DNA from: Bacteroides sp.
Lineage (GTDB): Bacteria; Bacteroidota; Bacteroidia; Bacteroidales; Muribaculaceae
Reading direction: 5' to 3'
DNA length: 39,144 nucleotides
Assembly (NCBI GenBank): GCA_014802265.1
Contig: JAAVCP010000050.1
Location: 1-39,144, forward strand
Below are positions 27,218 to 35,755 of the stretch, piece after piece. A program made the position numbers and the translations under genes. The notes beneath the pieces were generated by a model, which was given only the letters and a program-made list of their open reading frames with translations, did not search any database and was not told the origin of the DNA. Positions within the stretch are counted from its first letter, which is position 1. Every line of letters begins with the position of its first letter.

Positions 27218-29914
27218 TCATAATCCTTTGAAAAGTCGGTAAATACTGAATCTGTTCTCTTTTTTTACATCGGGGTCTTCATCTCCCGGGAGCGGAAAAA
27301 GATTGTTGGTTACACGGTCTGCCTCATATTGCAATTCCCCAATCAGATTAAACTCACCTTCCTCCACTATTCCCGACAACAGTTGACTGCGTCGGTAGCG
27401 GAAAGAATTGATAAGTTGGCGCATGATGTCATCGTCATTCTCCTTGTCGACCACCACCACATTACGTCCTGAGAAATGATTGTCGGCAGTCACTATTACT
27501 CCCCTCGGCATCAGGAAATAGGCAGTTCTGACATTCCTGTCCTTCTCTTTCAGCAGTTCGCTATAGACAGCCAACTGTGTAGAACGGTTCTGCTCAAGCA
27601 AGGAGCGGTGATATTTTCTGCTGCGGGTCCATTTAAGGTCGAACACCACCGGATTACCCTCCCTGTCGGTAAGCTTCATATCAAGGTAGCCGTGTAGGTC
27701 CTCCTCTCCCGCATTATTCTCTTCGTCAAGACCGACAAAGCCGGAGTAGTGCCGCTCACAGCTGTCAACCGTAAGATGGTTATCCTCTATGATGTCGATA
27801 AGGGAGTCTATGCATCTACGCAGCTGGTAATGAAGATTACTACGCTCAAGCTTGTTCTCCGGCAGCATGAATATGGCACCACACTCCTTGATAACCTCCT
27901 GAAGAGCAGTATCATAATCTGACTCAACACGCTTTTTGATTTCAGCTGCGCCACATCCGGATTCAATGTCATTAGGGGAGAAGAGGCGGGCAATCACAGC
28001 ATGCGCCACATTCCCTCGGGTTGTATTTATGCCGGGCAATCCCGATAGTCCTGCTGCCTGAAAATTAAGCAGACGGTCAAACAGGAAGTCAAACGGATAA
28101 AGGGTCAGGGTCTCAAGAGCCGTCGCGCTTATGCGTTCAGGAAATTTTATCATGTCGGCATTGTGGAAATGATATTCCAACTTCTCTGCCACATTGTCAA
28201 CCGCCTCAACAGGCTTCGTCATCTTAGAGGCGGCTGAGTCATGCCTCACGAAGTCAGTGAAGTCCTTCACCTGTGTCCTGAACCGGGTAAGCAACGGGTG
28301 TGGAACCAGCATTTCACCATTGCTCTTCACAGCGTAGGTTATTGTCAGGCTTTCAGCAGCAAAGAGAAACGGCATTATGGAGTTTAGATAGCGCATCCGG
28401 CTTTCATCCTCACGCTTCCAGAATGATGCATGGGTTTCTATGAGTTGACGTTCCCCGGGAAGCAAGAACTCACATTCAAACCCTTGGTTACTGCCGTTCT
28501 CACACCCTACCCAGACTATATTGTTTGCCACTGCGGCTATGTCCCATGGGTCAGCTACGGTGAAGGCACATCCCACACGGGCAGGATGCTGTGGAAGAGT
28601 TACCTCCCGGCTGATGTCTCTCACCCATTCATTCGCCAGAGACAGGTCAAACCTCTCCCCTCTCTCTGAGAAAAGAAGCATCAGAATGTTGATGTTGTCT
28701 GCCAAGGCAGAGAGCTGAAGGGCGATTCCCTCACGGTTGTCACCTTCTTCAAGTGAGTATACCCTCTGGCGTGCCCAGTTGGCAAGAGCGCTGAGAGTGT
28801 GTTTCGTATTCTCCCCGTTGCGATAGCCGGAGTCAAGATAAGGCACGTATAATCTCAGTTTCTCATCGCGCTCTTCAGGTGTACCTCCGGAGGTAAAGTC
28901 TCCATTACAGTATCTTTTCACCACTTCCCGACATTCTTTGTTGAGGAACCCTCCGGTGCGTGAAATGGTCTCAGCCAACATAAACCGGAAACGCCTTGGC
29001 AATGGGTGGACAGGTGCCGTGAACCATTCCACAAGCTTGTTAATCTGCAGATATTCGTCAAAAAGCGCCAATGCCAGGGGCATAAGGTTTAGTATGCGAG
29101 AGCGTGAGGTGATCACCGATCCCACAGTGGGGAGGTTGAGTGCAAAAAGACGGTTGTCGGTTTTCTTTGTGTTGGGATTTATAAAGAGATCTGCTTTGAA
29201 GTCCGGCTGGCATACTACCATATACTCATCTTGCTCAAATTCATTCTCAAACTCCAGCACCTCAAACGACTTGTCTTTTTTGTCAAGCTGTATAATTTCT
29301 TTATCATCTGAGAGTAACAGGGAGCGCACGCGGCTCAGATTGTTGTCGTTGTTAGAAGCAAGTCGGTTTGACTCTATGGTGGCACCGTGACGCTCCACCG
29401 CATCAAGCAAGCTCCTGAGCAGCGGTGGAAGCACCTCTCTTTGCATTGGGGGCAACACCAGATTAAGCCACACGAAGGCATTTGCCGGCGACTCTTCAAC
29501 AGCATGACAGACATGTATCATGCGGTCAGCCCAACCTTTGACTACTTCTGTCTGTTCTACCTCTGCCAATGCCCCTAAGCGCGAAGTAGGGTCGTCACAT
29601 TCAAAATCCCACTGTGCCATTTTGAGTTCATCGCGCCATTGCAGCATCTGTCTGGCTGTAGAAAGCGGGGCTATCTCAAATGACTTGCACAGCACATTGC
29701 TTTCATTTTTGGCAAACCATTTTTTCAGCAGCTTATAGTAGCTGCACAGACGCACGTTAAACACCACAGACTCATCCTGAATGCCAAGCGATTTTTCCAA
29801 CAGAGCCACAAATTCTGATGTGTCTGCCACTCCCACGTCTACCATATAGCAGTCTGCGGAAGAGGGTGCTATAAACACGTTTCCTGTCTTATTCGGAAGC
29901 AGATATAACTTCAT
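27218..29914 (-). CDS. addB: AddB-like PD-(D/E)XK nuclease subunit
   Basis: This 898-residue protein is the upstream partner of the AddA-like helicase. The first two-thirds resemble the inactivated helicase of AddB and have no Walker A. The C-terminal third is a RecB-type nuclease: ISATALETLTLYPFDFLF (about 595), RGNVAHAVIARLF with its histidine (about 634), LHGYLDMKLTD (Asp at about 743), VVFDLKWTR (D-x-K, about 758) and RSTQLAVYSELL (about 780). All nuclease residues are kept, but the cysteines that hold the Fe-S cluster in B. subtilis AddB are absent (YPF where YxxCPF is usual, and no C-terminal cysteine group). It should process double-strand breaks with AddA for RecA loading. Confidence 0.8.
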   Translation of the reverse strand: MKLYLLPNKTGNVFIAPSSADCYMVDVGVADTSEFVALLEKSLGIQDESVVFNVRLCSYYKLLKKWFAKNESNVLCKSFEIAPLSTARQMLQWRDELKMAQWDFECDDPTSRLGALAEVEQTEVVKGWADRMIHVCHAVEESPANAFVWLNLVLPPMQREVLPPLLRSLLDAVERHGATIESNRLASNNDNNLSRVRSLLLSDDKEIIQLDKKDKSFEVLEFENEFEQDEYMVVCQPDFKADLFINPNTKKTDNRLFALNLPTVGSVITSRSRILNLMPLALALFDEYLQINKLVEWFTAPVHPLPRRFRFMLAETISRTGGFLNKECREVVKRYCNGDFTSGGTPEERDEKLRLYVPYLDSGYRNGENTKHTLSALANWARQRVYSLEEGDNREGIALQLSALADNINILMLLFSERGERFDLSLANEWVRDISREVTLPQHPARVGCAFTVADPWDIAAVANNIVWVGCENGSNQGFECEFLLPGERQLIETHASFWKREDESRMRYLNSIMPFLFAAESLTITYAVKSNGEMLVPHPLLTRFRTQVKDFTDFVRHDSAASKMTKPVEAVDNVAEKLEYHFHNADMIKFPERISATALETLTLYPFDFLFDRLLNFQAAGLSGLPGINTTRGNVAHAVIARLFSPNDIESGCGAAEIKKRVESDYDTALQEVIKECGAIFMLPENKLERSNLHYQLRRCIDSLIDIIEDNHLTVDSCERHYSGFVGLDEENNAGEEDLHGYLDMKLTDREGNPVVFDLKWTRSRKYHRSLLEQNRSTQLAVYSELLKEKDRNVRTAYFLMPRGVIVTADNHFSGRNVVVVDKENDDDIMRQLINSFRYRRSQLLSGIVEEGEFNLIGELQYEADRVTNNLFPLPGDEDPDVKKENRFSIYRLFKGL

Positions 29915-30127
29915 AATACCTAAGTAGCTGGTTAAAAATTAATTATATGATTAAATATTTTAGGTAGCCTTTAGCAGCTCCTGCTCTCGGAGTACTCAGT
30001 GAGTATATGCCTCTTGCCAATGCCGTGGACCACCAGCGGGCATGATGTTCTGCTCCGCCGATGTTATGGCAAATATCTCAAGAAAATATTTTACGTCGAT
30101 ATTAAGTGTCATGCTATGGTATCAATC
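29915..30127 (-). other. Leader region of addB with GC-rich structured-looking element and possible 38-residue ORF
   Basis: Positions 29960-30060 are markedly richer in GC than the surrounding AT-rich DNA. As minus-strand RNA they contain short hairpins (TACTC-ACT-GAGTA; AGCAG-GAG-CTGCT) and a GTGGTCCAC palindrome, about 50-100 bases before the addB ATG. A minus-strand ORF 30112-29996 (38 residues, ending IMPAGGPRHWQEAYTH) overlaps it, without clear ribosome site or family. It could be a cis-acting RNA, a small RNA, a dispersed repeat or a small gene. Confidence 0.35.
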
Positions 30128-30343
30128 TTATTTTGTTTCAGCAGGGTTGCACTCTCCCCACGGAGAGCCCGCAAATTTAACTTTGACTTTACTCCAGGTC
30201 AACCCCTCCGGAAGATTAACCTTGGTGATAGCTGTGCAGCCAGAGAATACACTGTTGCCTATCTCCGTCACGCCGTCGGGGAGGGTGATATTTGTAGGAT
30301 ATCCTGCTTTCTTATAGAATTCTTTACTATAAATTGTTGCCAC
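30128..30343 (-). pseudogene. BspA-type leucine-rich repeat fragment
   Basis: The frame from a GTG at 30343 gives 71 residues. About residues 16-60 fit the LRR_5/BspA surface-protein repeat: PTNITLPDGVTEIGNSVF, SGCTAITKVNLPEGLT, and a truncated last unit, KFAGSPWGECN. BspA proteins are large and exported. This piece has about two repeats, no signal peptide, and an upstream in-frame region without ATG. I read it as a leftover of a larger gene, although a short expressed protein is not excluded. Confidence 0.5.
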
Positions 30344-30698
30344 ACTATTATAGTTTTTTAATTTATTAATTAGTTGTCAAATATATTTCGCGGAGACGTT
30401 AAAGTGAAACGATTCGAATTTCTCTATTAGATAGCATAGAAAGAATCTTAGAGGAGTACTTAAAGAATATCTATCTATTAGAATATATATTGAAAACATT
30501 ACAAAGTTAACAAAAAAATCTTAAGTACCAGTAGTTTGCGATAATTAATCTTTTTCCATCAAGAGTAACTGCTTACATATCTGTTTGAAATATTTTCAAA
30601 ATTAATATCCATATCTACTTATTTGGCAATCAGTTATATAATTTTGCCGACTTTCTTAAATATACTGCAAATTTAAGTTTTCTACTCCCTGATAGAGC
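30344..30698. other. AT-rich intergenic DNA, no gene seen
   Basis: This region is strongly AT-rich. A short stop-free plus-strand stretch (about 30406-30512, LDSIERILEEYLKNIYLLE) has coding-like composition but no start codon. I see no promoter or hairpin that I would defend. Confidence 0.4.
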
Positions 30699-31072
30699 TT
30701 AATTCAAATCCATTGCTATAATTTCTAACTTCCATAGAAGGCAGATTGTCTCTGAATAATCTTCAATTATTTCCATAACAAATGCTTGCAATTCACTTAT
30801 CGTCAAGCCCTTTTGTAAAGGATAATAGGCTGTATTGCGATAGACGCGTGAATAAATGTCATAATCCTTTTTCAGCATGAATTCTGAAAAAGGTATACAT
30901 GTCTCTGATGGCAGCCTCCGTAACCCAGTTCAGATCATTCACCGTGACGCGAGGATTAATCAGTATCTTCTTCCTATGCCGGTAAGAAAGAAGTAATATG
31001 GCTGTGTGCTCAATCCCAAGCACCCAGTGAGATTTATGCTTTTCTAACTTCTCTCTTATTGCCCACTTCGGA
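30699..31072 (-). pseudogene. Decayed gene, alpha/beta-hydrolase-like remnant
   Basis: Two overlapping minus-strand frames look like one broken gene. The frame ending at 30859 contains KWAIREKLEKHKSHWVLGI, then KKILINPRVTVNDLNWV. This parallels VIVGTSLGGWM...LIVVNPATDP of the intact hydrolase at 31547, but the GxSxGG nucleophile motif is corrupted. A second frame (ATG 30878 to stop 30699, 59 residues) contains DYDIYSRVYRNTAYYPLQKG and LTISELQAFVMEIIEDY, which also look like coding sequence. A frameshift near 30880 would join them. Beyond about 31072 the frame runs antisense to other remnant coding sequence. Identification is tentative. Confidence 0.4.
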
Positions 31073-31449
31073 TCGATAGAGAACGTTAACGAAGACGGCA
31101 TGGCACCTCCTGATACCTTTAAACTGGTGGAAAATGCAAAGGAGGAATTCCTTGGGGAACTGAACTTAGGAATTAAGGCAACCAATCCTCCTGTTTAATG
31201 AGGCTAACGCAGTGCTTGGCGTGCGTATGGAAGGGGCACATCACGTGCCGTCAATAAGATGGAGAATTCCATTCAAAACATCATTCTTCAGGAAATGGAA
31301 AGTCTGGATGGGAGATTGAAAACATCGCCCGTCGCCACTCCGTCAAGGCTATTCTCTCAGGGATTGATGGCATTGATATACCAACACTAATCGAATCCTG
31401 CAAAAATGAGCATATCAATAGCACCTCATGTGCCAAAATCGGCTTCTAA
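31073..31449 (+). pseudogene. Decayed plus-strand gene, family not recognised
   Basis: Three consecutive frames look like pieces of one protein: GMAPPDTFKLVENAKEEFLG and ELNLGIKATN (31097-31196), EANAVLGVRMEG followed in another frame by NKMENSIQNIILQEMES (31200-31312), and EIENIARRHSVKAILSGIDG with a tail ending SCAKIGF and a stop at 31447-31449. Residue use is protein-like throughout, with at least two frameshifts needed to join them. I do not recognise the family. It lies just upstream of the intact hydrolase. Confidence 0.4.
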
Positions 31450-31504
31450 ACCATGATATTTCCAAAATTTTGCATAGTTTATTAAATTTTGAGGTAATAT
31501 TTAT

Positions 31505-31512
31505 TAAATTTG
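31505..31512 (+). promoter_or_regulatory. Promoter -7 element for the small hydrolase
   Basis: TAAATTTG is an exact TAnnTTTG match, 34 bases before the ATG. A near copy of the sequence, ATTAAATTTTGAG, precedes it at 31481-31493. The upstream TTTG spacing is poor. Confidence 0.45.
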
Positions 31513-31546
31513 AACTCAATTAACCATATAAATTAAAGAAATAAAC

Positions 31547-32146
31547 ATGGACTTACCCGTAATGATGTATATCCATGGGTTCCGTTCAGGAGCCAATGGT
31601 TCAAAACGTGAACAACTTCAGCATCACTTCGAAGGACGCTATCGTGTGATAGCACCTGAGGTCGATACCGATCCCGTGAAATCTCTTGCAAAGATTAATG
31701 AGATAATTGCCAAGGAAAAACCTGAGGTGATTGTTGGCACCTCTCTCGGCGGCTGGATGACCCTAATGTGTGACAGCGGTGAGGCACAACTCATAGTGGT
31801 CAATCCAGCAACTGACCCTCAGCACAGTTTGGCGCAATGGCTTGATCAGGAACTACCTTATTTCTGTGAGCGTCTTGACGGCAAACAGACTTACACGCTG
31901 ACCCGTAACGTACTTGACAAGTTCACCGATTATAATCTCCCAACTGCCGTCAAAGAGAAGTCAAACCGTATTTACGCACTCTGCTCTGTTGCTGATGAGC
32001 TATTGGACGACCTCCACATACGCACTCTTACCCCTCTCCTACCGGCTGACCATCTGACAGTGGTCAACGACTTCGGTCACCGCTGTTCCGGTCCGGGCAT
32101 GACCCACCTACTTACCCTCCTCGACACAATTACCAAACCCAACTAA
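31547..32146 (+). CDS. Small alpha/beta hydrolase, YqiA/YcfP (UPF0227) type
   Basis: The 199-residue protein starts MDLPVMMYIHGFRSGANGSK, with the HGF oxyanion turn. The nucleophile elbow is VIVGTSLGGWM (Ser66). Likely triad partners are Asp150 in CSVADELL and His178 in NDFGHRC. The size and motif spacing match the YqiA/UPF0227 esterase family, whose natural substrates are unclear. There is no signal peptide, so it is cytoplasmic. It has its own promoter and is followed by a hairpin. The broken minus-strand gene at 30699-31072 appears to be a relative. Confidence 0.8.
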   Translation: MDLPVMMYIHGFRSGANGSKREQLQHHFEGRYRVIAPEVDTDPVKSLAKINEIIAKEKPEVIVGTSLGGWMTLMCDSGEAQLIVVNPATDPQHSLAQWLDQELPYFCERLDGKQTYTLTRNVLDKFTDYNLPTAVKEKSNRIYALCSVADELLDDLHIRTLTPLLPADHLTVVNDFGHRCSGPGMTHLLTLLDTITKPN

Positions 32147-32154
32147 ATAAATTG

Positions 32155-32187
32155 AGCCTCGGGCTGACTCATGTCAGCTCCGAGGCT
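32155..32187. terminator. Hairpin after the hydrolase gene
   Basis: AGCCTCGG-GCTGAC (32155-32168), loop TCAT, GTCAGC-T-CCGAGGCT (32173-32187): a 14-base stem with one bulge between convergent genes. No T-run follows. Confidence 0.6.
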
Positions 32188-32220
32188 ACCCAAACTAAAA
32201 TGTAAAATGATCAGGAAATT

Positions 32221-32727
32221 TTAGTCACATGTAAGAATGGGCACGTTGACCACTATTTGATGGTCAGGCGTAAATCTAACCTCACCTTTCTTAATAGCTT
32301 CAACTATGTGATTGTTAACTTTACCTAAGATGGCAATTGTCGAGCCTTGATATGCCTGGTCAATCATGATAAGCATTTCCGAAACTGCATTATCTATGGG
32401 TTGCGCATATATATAGATCAGATTCTGAAAATTAGCACCAGATAAAATCAAGTTCTCTTTTGGAAGCTGCTTTGAGATCTCTTCCACTTTACTACCATAA
32501 TATACCGTCTGACCATTCCCCACTTGATGATCCTTGTATGTAACCATACCATTTTCCATCAGAATGTATCCAACCCATCCTACTCCGGCATCACTCTTAT
32601 TACCTGACTCGATGCCAGAAAGATTCGGCATAGCATTGATTTCATCAAATGCCTCCTTAAATGTCAAGGCATTCGCACTGACCACCATCAGAAACATCAG
32701 TGCAAAAATTGAAAATAACTTTTTCAT
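32221..32727 (-). CDS. Exported protein of unknown function
   Basis: This 168-residue protein has a clear signal peptide (MKKLFSIFALMFLMVVSANA). The mature part is a mixed alpha/beta domain with no motif I recognise: LTFKEAFDEINAMPN, then GVGWVGYILMENGMVTYKDH and a C-terminal HQIVVNVPILTCD with a single late cysteine. It lies downstream of the M16 peptidase gene on the same strand with a gap of 76 bases, so co-transcription is possible. A periplasmic location is inferred. Confidence 0.65.
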   Translation of the reverse strand: MKKLFSIFALMFLMVVSANALTFKEAFDEINAMPNLSGIESGNKSDAGVGWVGYILMENGMVTYKDHQVGNGQTVYYGSKVEEISKQLPKENLILSGANFQNLIYIYAQPIDNAVSEMLIMIDQAYQGSTIAILGKVNNHIVEAIKKGEVRFTPDHQIVVNVPILTCD

Positions 32728-32803
32728 AACTTAAATTATTTTAAATTGATTTATTCCTTTATATATTATTTAAACAATGGGTATGAATCTTAAGTTCATA
32801 CTA

Positions 32804-35605
32804 TTATTTTGCGATTGCAGACACTCCGTGCATGTTGACTTGAATGCGGTTTTTACCATCGTAAAGGTTGCGCATAAAGTCATTAAATTCATTGAGAGTA
32901 AGGTTTTCGATGGCATTGCGGTGATCTGTAATAAAGTCATTCCCCAAAAGATTATATAGGCGTATGTTGTTATGCCAATAGGAATTTGTTCTGACAGTGT
33001 TTTCATATTGAGAAAGCAATGCGCCCTTCACTCTATTAAACTGATCGGCAGTAGCACCCTCCTTCAACAGCTTTACAAATAGCTCATCGGCAAGATTAAG
33101 CATCTGTGCTGACTGCTCCTCATTTGTCTGAAGGAAATACACGAGATTCCATTTCCCGGTGTTGATATCGTATGAAGAATAGACCATTGGAGAATAAACT
33201 CCACCCTCCTTTTCACGTAGAATTTCAGTGTAGATGATCCCAAGCACATCGCCTACCAATGATGTCTTTACCTGATTCTGGATATTGCCTTCAATATTGG
33301 TTCCGCTGTAGAATCCATAAAGCCAATCTCCGGGGGTAGTCATCTCTATACTATAATTGTCAACCACCTGTCCATCTGATGTATTTATAGGAGTAACCAC
33401 TTTTGATTCTCTCTTCTTACTTGTGGGTAGGGAGGCAATATATTGTTCCAGCAAGGGTTTCATGATCTCTATGTCTACATTACCTGTAAACAAAAAAGTG
33501 TAGTCAGCCGGATTAGCAACAGCCTCCTTATATATCTGGAGTATACGCCCGTAATCGGCAGTTTTGAGTAAATCGGCAGTAATTGTAGCCTGCATTGGAT
33601 TTCCGCTATACAGAGCTTTATCTCTGTGTTGCCCGAATACAAATTCAGGAGATTTCTCGGCAGCTTCCAACTGAGGGATTATCCTTGCAATGTAGTTATT
33701 ATAGTTCTCCTCGTTGGCATTGACATTGGTAAATGCCGTATAGATCAATTCAAAAAGTGTCGGGAGGTCTTTTACTGAAGAATTACCCCTCAAATTATCG
33801 GTAAATTGCCCGATAGAAAATTCCATACTTACGTTTTTGCCCGTGAGATAGCGCACCAGAGTCTTATTATCAAAGGACCCCATATTTGACATGCCGACAG
33901 CATCACCAATCATCTGTACATTTACGGCATCTGTGTACGAATAGGCAATCTTCCCACCATTTTTAAAAGCCTGAAACAATATCTCGTCATCTTTATAATC
34001 AGTGGGTTTTAAAATAACTTTTACCCCGTTTGACAGCATGATTTCGGTGGTGCCGAATTTCCCTTCCTCAATCTTGGCAATCTTCCCCTTTACAGGAAGG
34101 ACAGTGATAAGAGGTTCTGAAACTACCTCATCAATATAAGCTTCATATTGACGGTTAAGCACATCATTCACCACTGCGAGAGTCTCTTGCTCAGAGGGGA
34201 GCATCTTGCCATCTTTCTTCTGTTGCTGGATAAGAACTACCTGATTATTGGGAGTTATTATTTGTGTGGCTGCCTGATTATAGGCTTCTACGGGTACCTG
34301 AGCTGTGAAACTGTTGAAGAAGTCTCTTTCTGCCTCAATCCCCATGGCAGGTACATTATCCTTAAAGGCATTTATCAGTTCTTTAGCCAGACGGGAGGTA
34401 TTGGTGGAGTTACGCTCATTAAATCTTTGGTCATACTGAGATTTCATATTCTCTATCGCACGATCCAGTTCCGACTGAGAAAACCCCGTGCGGCAGGCTC
34501 TCATCACAATCTGGAAAGCGTCTTCAAATGCTTCAAGCTCATTGTCTTTAGCTATAGCTGCCACATTGAAGATACCCTTGGTTTTAGATGGATACATATC
34601 AGCGAAATAGACACCTGCATTGGCATATTTACAATCTGCATCAAGTGTGTGTTCATACAGGCGTGTATTGATCATCTCAGCAATTATATCCTGTATCAAG
34701 CTATTGATAAACGCCATGTCGGTATTCTGATATTCCAAAGGAATTTTGTCAAACTTTACCTGAAAATCCACTCTTCCATTTTTAAGTTCCGGGTCTTCAA
34801 ACGCGAAAAACAATGGCTTTTCGTTATCGCTGACATGGACATACTCACGTGGGGCAGCATTCTCAGGCATAGGTATTGAGCTGAACATTTCCACTACTCT
34901 CTTCTCCATTTCCTCAGCATTGAAATCGCCTACGATAATGATGCCCTGCTGATCGGGGCGATACCATTTATGGTAATAGTCGCGTAATGCCTTATAGGGG
35001 AAGTTCATCACCACCTCCATTGTGCCTATAGGAGTAAGGTGATATTGAGGCTCTGCAAATATTTTTGGAGCCATGGCAGCACGGAATCTGTAGCTCGGGT
35101 CGTTGCGCATACGCCATTCCTCTTGAATCACCTTCCGTTCCGCGTCGATCTCCTCATCTTCAAGTAGAAGGTCGCAACTCCAGTCGCGCAACACAAGAAG
35201 CACACTGTCCATAAGCACAGTATTGTCGGTGGGTACATTGTCAATATTATACACCGTTTCCTCATAATCGGTGTAGGCATTGATATCCACGCCAAAACGA
35301 ATCCCCTTCGACTCAAGATAGCGAAGCATCGAGTCACCGGGATAGTGGGTAGTACCGTTGAAAGCCATGTGCTCAAGGAAGTGAGCAAGACCATACTGCT
35401 CCGGCGTTTCAAGGGCGGAGCCTACCTTCTGCGCAATATAGAAATTAGCACGATTGCGCGGTTCCTCATTGTGGAGAATGTAGTAGGTCAATCCATTTGG
35501 AAGCACTCCATGTCTCACCTGAGGATTGAGAGGAAGTGGCTGCTGGGCTTGAGTCGTAAATACGTACCACAGCATCAATGTCAATGATAAAATTTTCCTG
35601 AACAT
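32804..35605 (-). CDS. Periplasmic zinc M16 family peptidase (insulinase-like)
   Basis: The 933-residue protein has a signal peptide (MFRKILSLTLMLWYVFTTQAQ). The inverted zinc motif is HFLEHMAFNGT (HxxEH, about 75-79), with the third ligand in the EEIDAERKVIQEEWR segment (about 155). Typical partners are VDINAYTDYEETVY and the QQGIIIVGDFN stretch. The protein contains both halves: a catalytic N-terminal half and a C-terminal half without a zinc site (for example LFTGNVDIEIMKPLLEQYI). Length and layout match PqqL-like M16 peptidases of Bacteroidetes, which degrade peptides in the periplasm. It has its own promoter. Confidence 0.92.
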   Translation of the reverse strand: MFRKILSLTLMLWYVFTTQAQQPLPLNPQVRHGVLPNGLTYYILHNEEPRNRANFYIAQKVGSALETPEQYGLAHFLEHMAFNGTTHYPGDSMLRYLESKGIRFGVDINAYTDYEETVYNIDNVPTDNTVLMDSVLLVLRDWSCDLLLEDEEIDAERKVIQEEWRMRNDPSYRFRAAMAPKIFAEPQYHLTPIGTMEVVMNFPYKALRDYYHKWYRPDQQGIIIVGDFNAEEMEKRVVEMFSSIPMPENAAPREYVHVSDNEKPLFFAFEDPELKNGRVDFQVKFDKIPLEYQNTDMAFINSLIQDIIAEMINTRLYEHTLDADCKYANAGVYFADMYPSKTKGIFNVAAIAKDNELEAFEDAFQIVMRACRTGFSQSELDRAIENMKSQYDQRFNERNSTNTSRLAKELINAFKDNVPAMGIEAERDFFNSFTAQVPVEAYNQAATQIITPNNQVVLIQQQKKDGKMLPSEQETLAVVNDVLNRQYEAYIDEVVSEPLITVLPVKGKIAKIEEGKFGTTEIMLSNGVKVILKPTDYKDDEILFQAFKNGGKIAYSYTDAVNVQMIGDAVGMSNMGSFDNKTLVRYLTGKNVSMEFSIGQFTDNLRGNSSVKDLPTLFELIYTAFTNVNANEENYNNYIARIIPQLEAAEKSPEFVFGQHRDKALYSGNPMQATITADLLKTADYGRILQIYKEAVANPADYTFLFTGNVDIEIMKPLLEQYIASLPTSKKRESKVVTPINTSDGQVVDNYSIEMTTPGDWLYGFYSGTNIEGNIQNQVKTSLVGDVLGIIYTEILREKEGGVYSPMVYSSYDINTGKWNLVYFLQTNEEQSAQMLNLADELFVKLLKEGATADQFNRVKGALLSQYENTVRTNSYWHNNIRLYNLLGNDFITDHRNAIENLTLNEFNDFMRNLYDGKNRIQVNMHGVSAIAK

Positions 35606-35636
35606 CTTTTAATTGAATTAGTTGGTTTTTACGTTG

Positions 35637-35667
35637 CAAAATTAGGTAAAATACCATTCCAATCCAA
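35637..35667 (-). promoter_or_regulatory. Promoter for the M16 peptidase
   Basis: The minus strand reads TTGG (35664-35667), a 19-base spacer and TAATTTTG (35637-35644), 32 bases before the ATG at 35605. Confidence 0.55.
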
Positions 35668-35755
35668 CTACAATACCTTACATTCTCTTATGTAAATATC
35701 TGATATTCAATATAGCTTAACAAAAATATCTTACATCACCTTACAGCCATCGAAA

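Noticed and set aside
29962..30060. tRNA gene in the GC-rich block upstream of addB
   Set aside because: No cloverleaf with acceptor stem, T-loop GTTCNANNC or anticodon arm could be drawn on either strand.
34148..34879. 243-codon plus-strand ORF inside the M16 peptidase gene
   Set aside because: Antisense shadow of a clearly conserved peptidase; no family motif.
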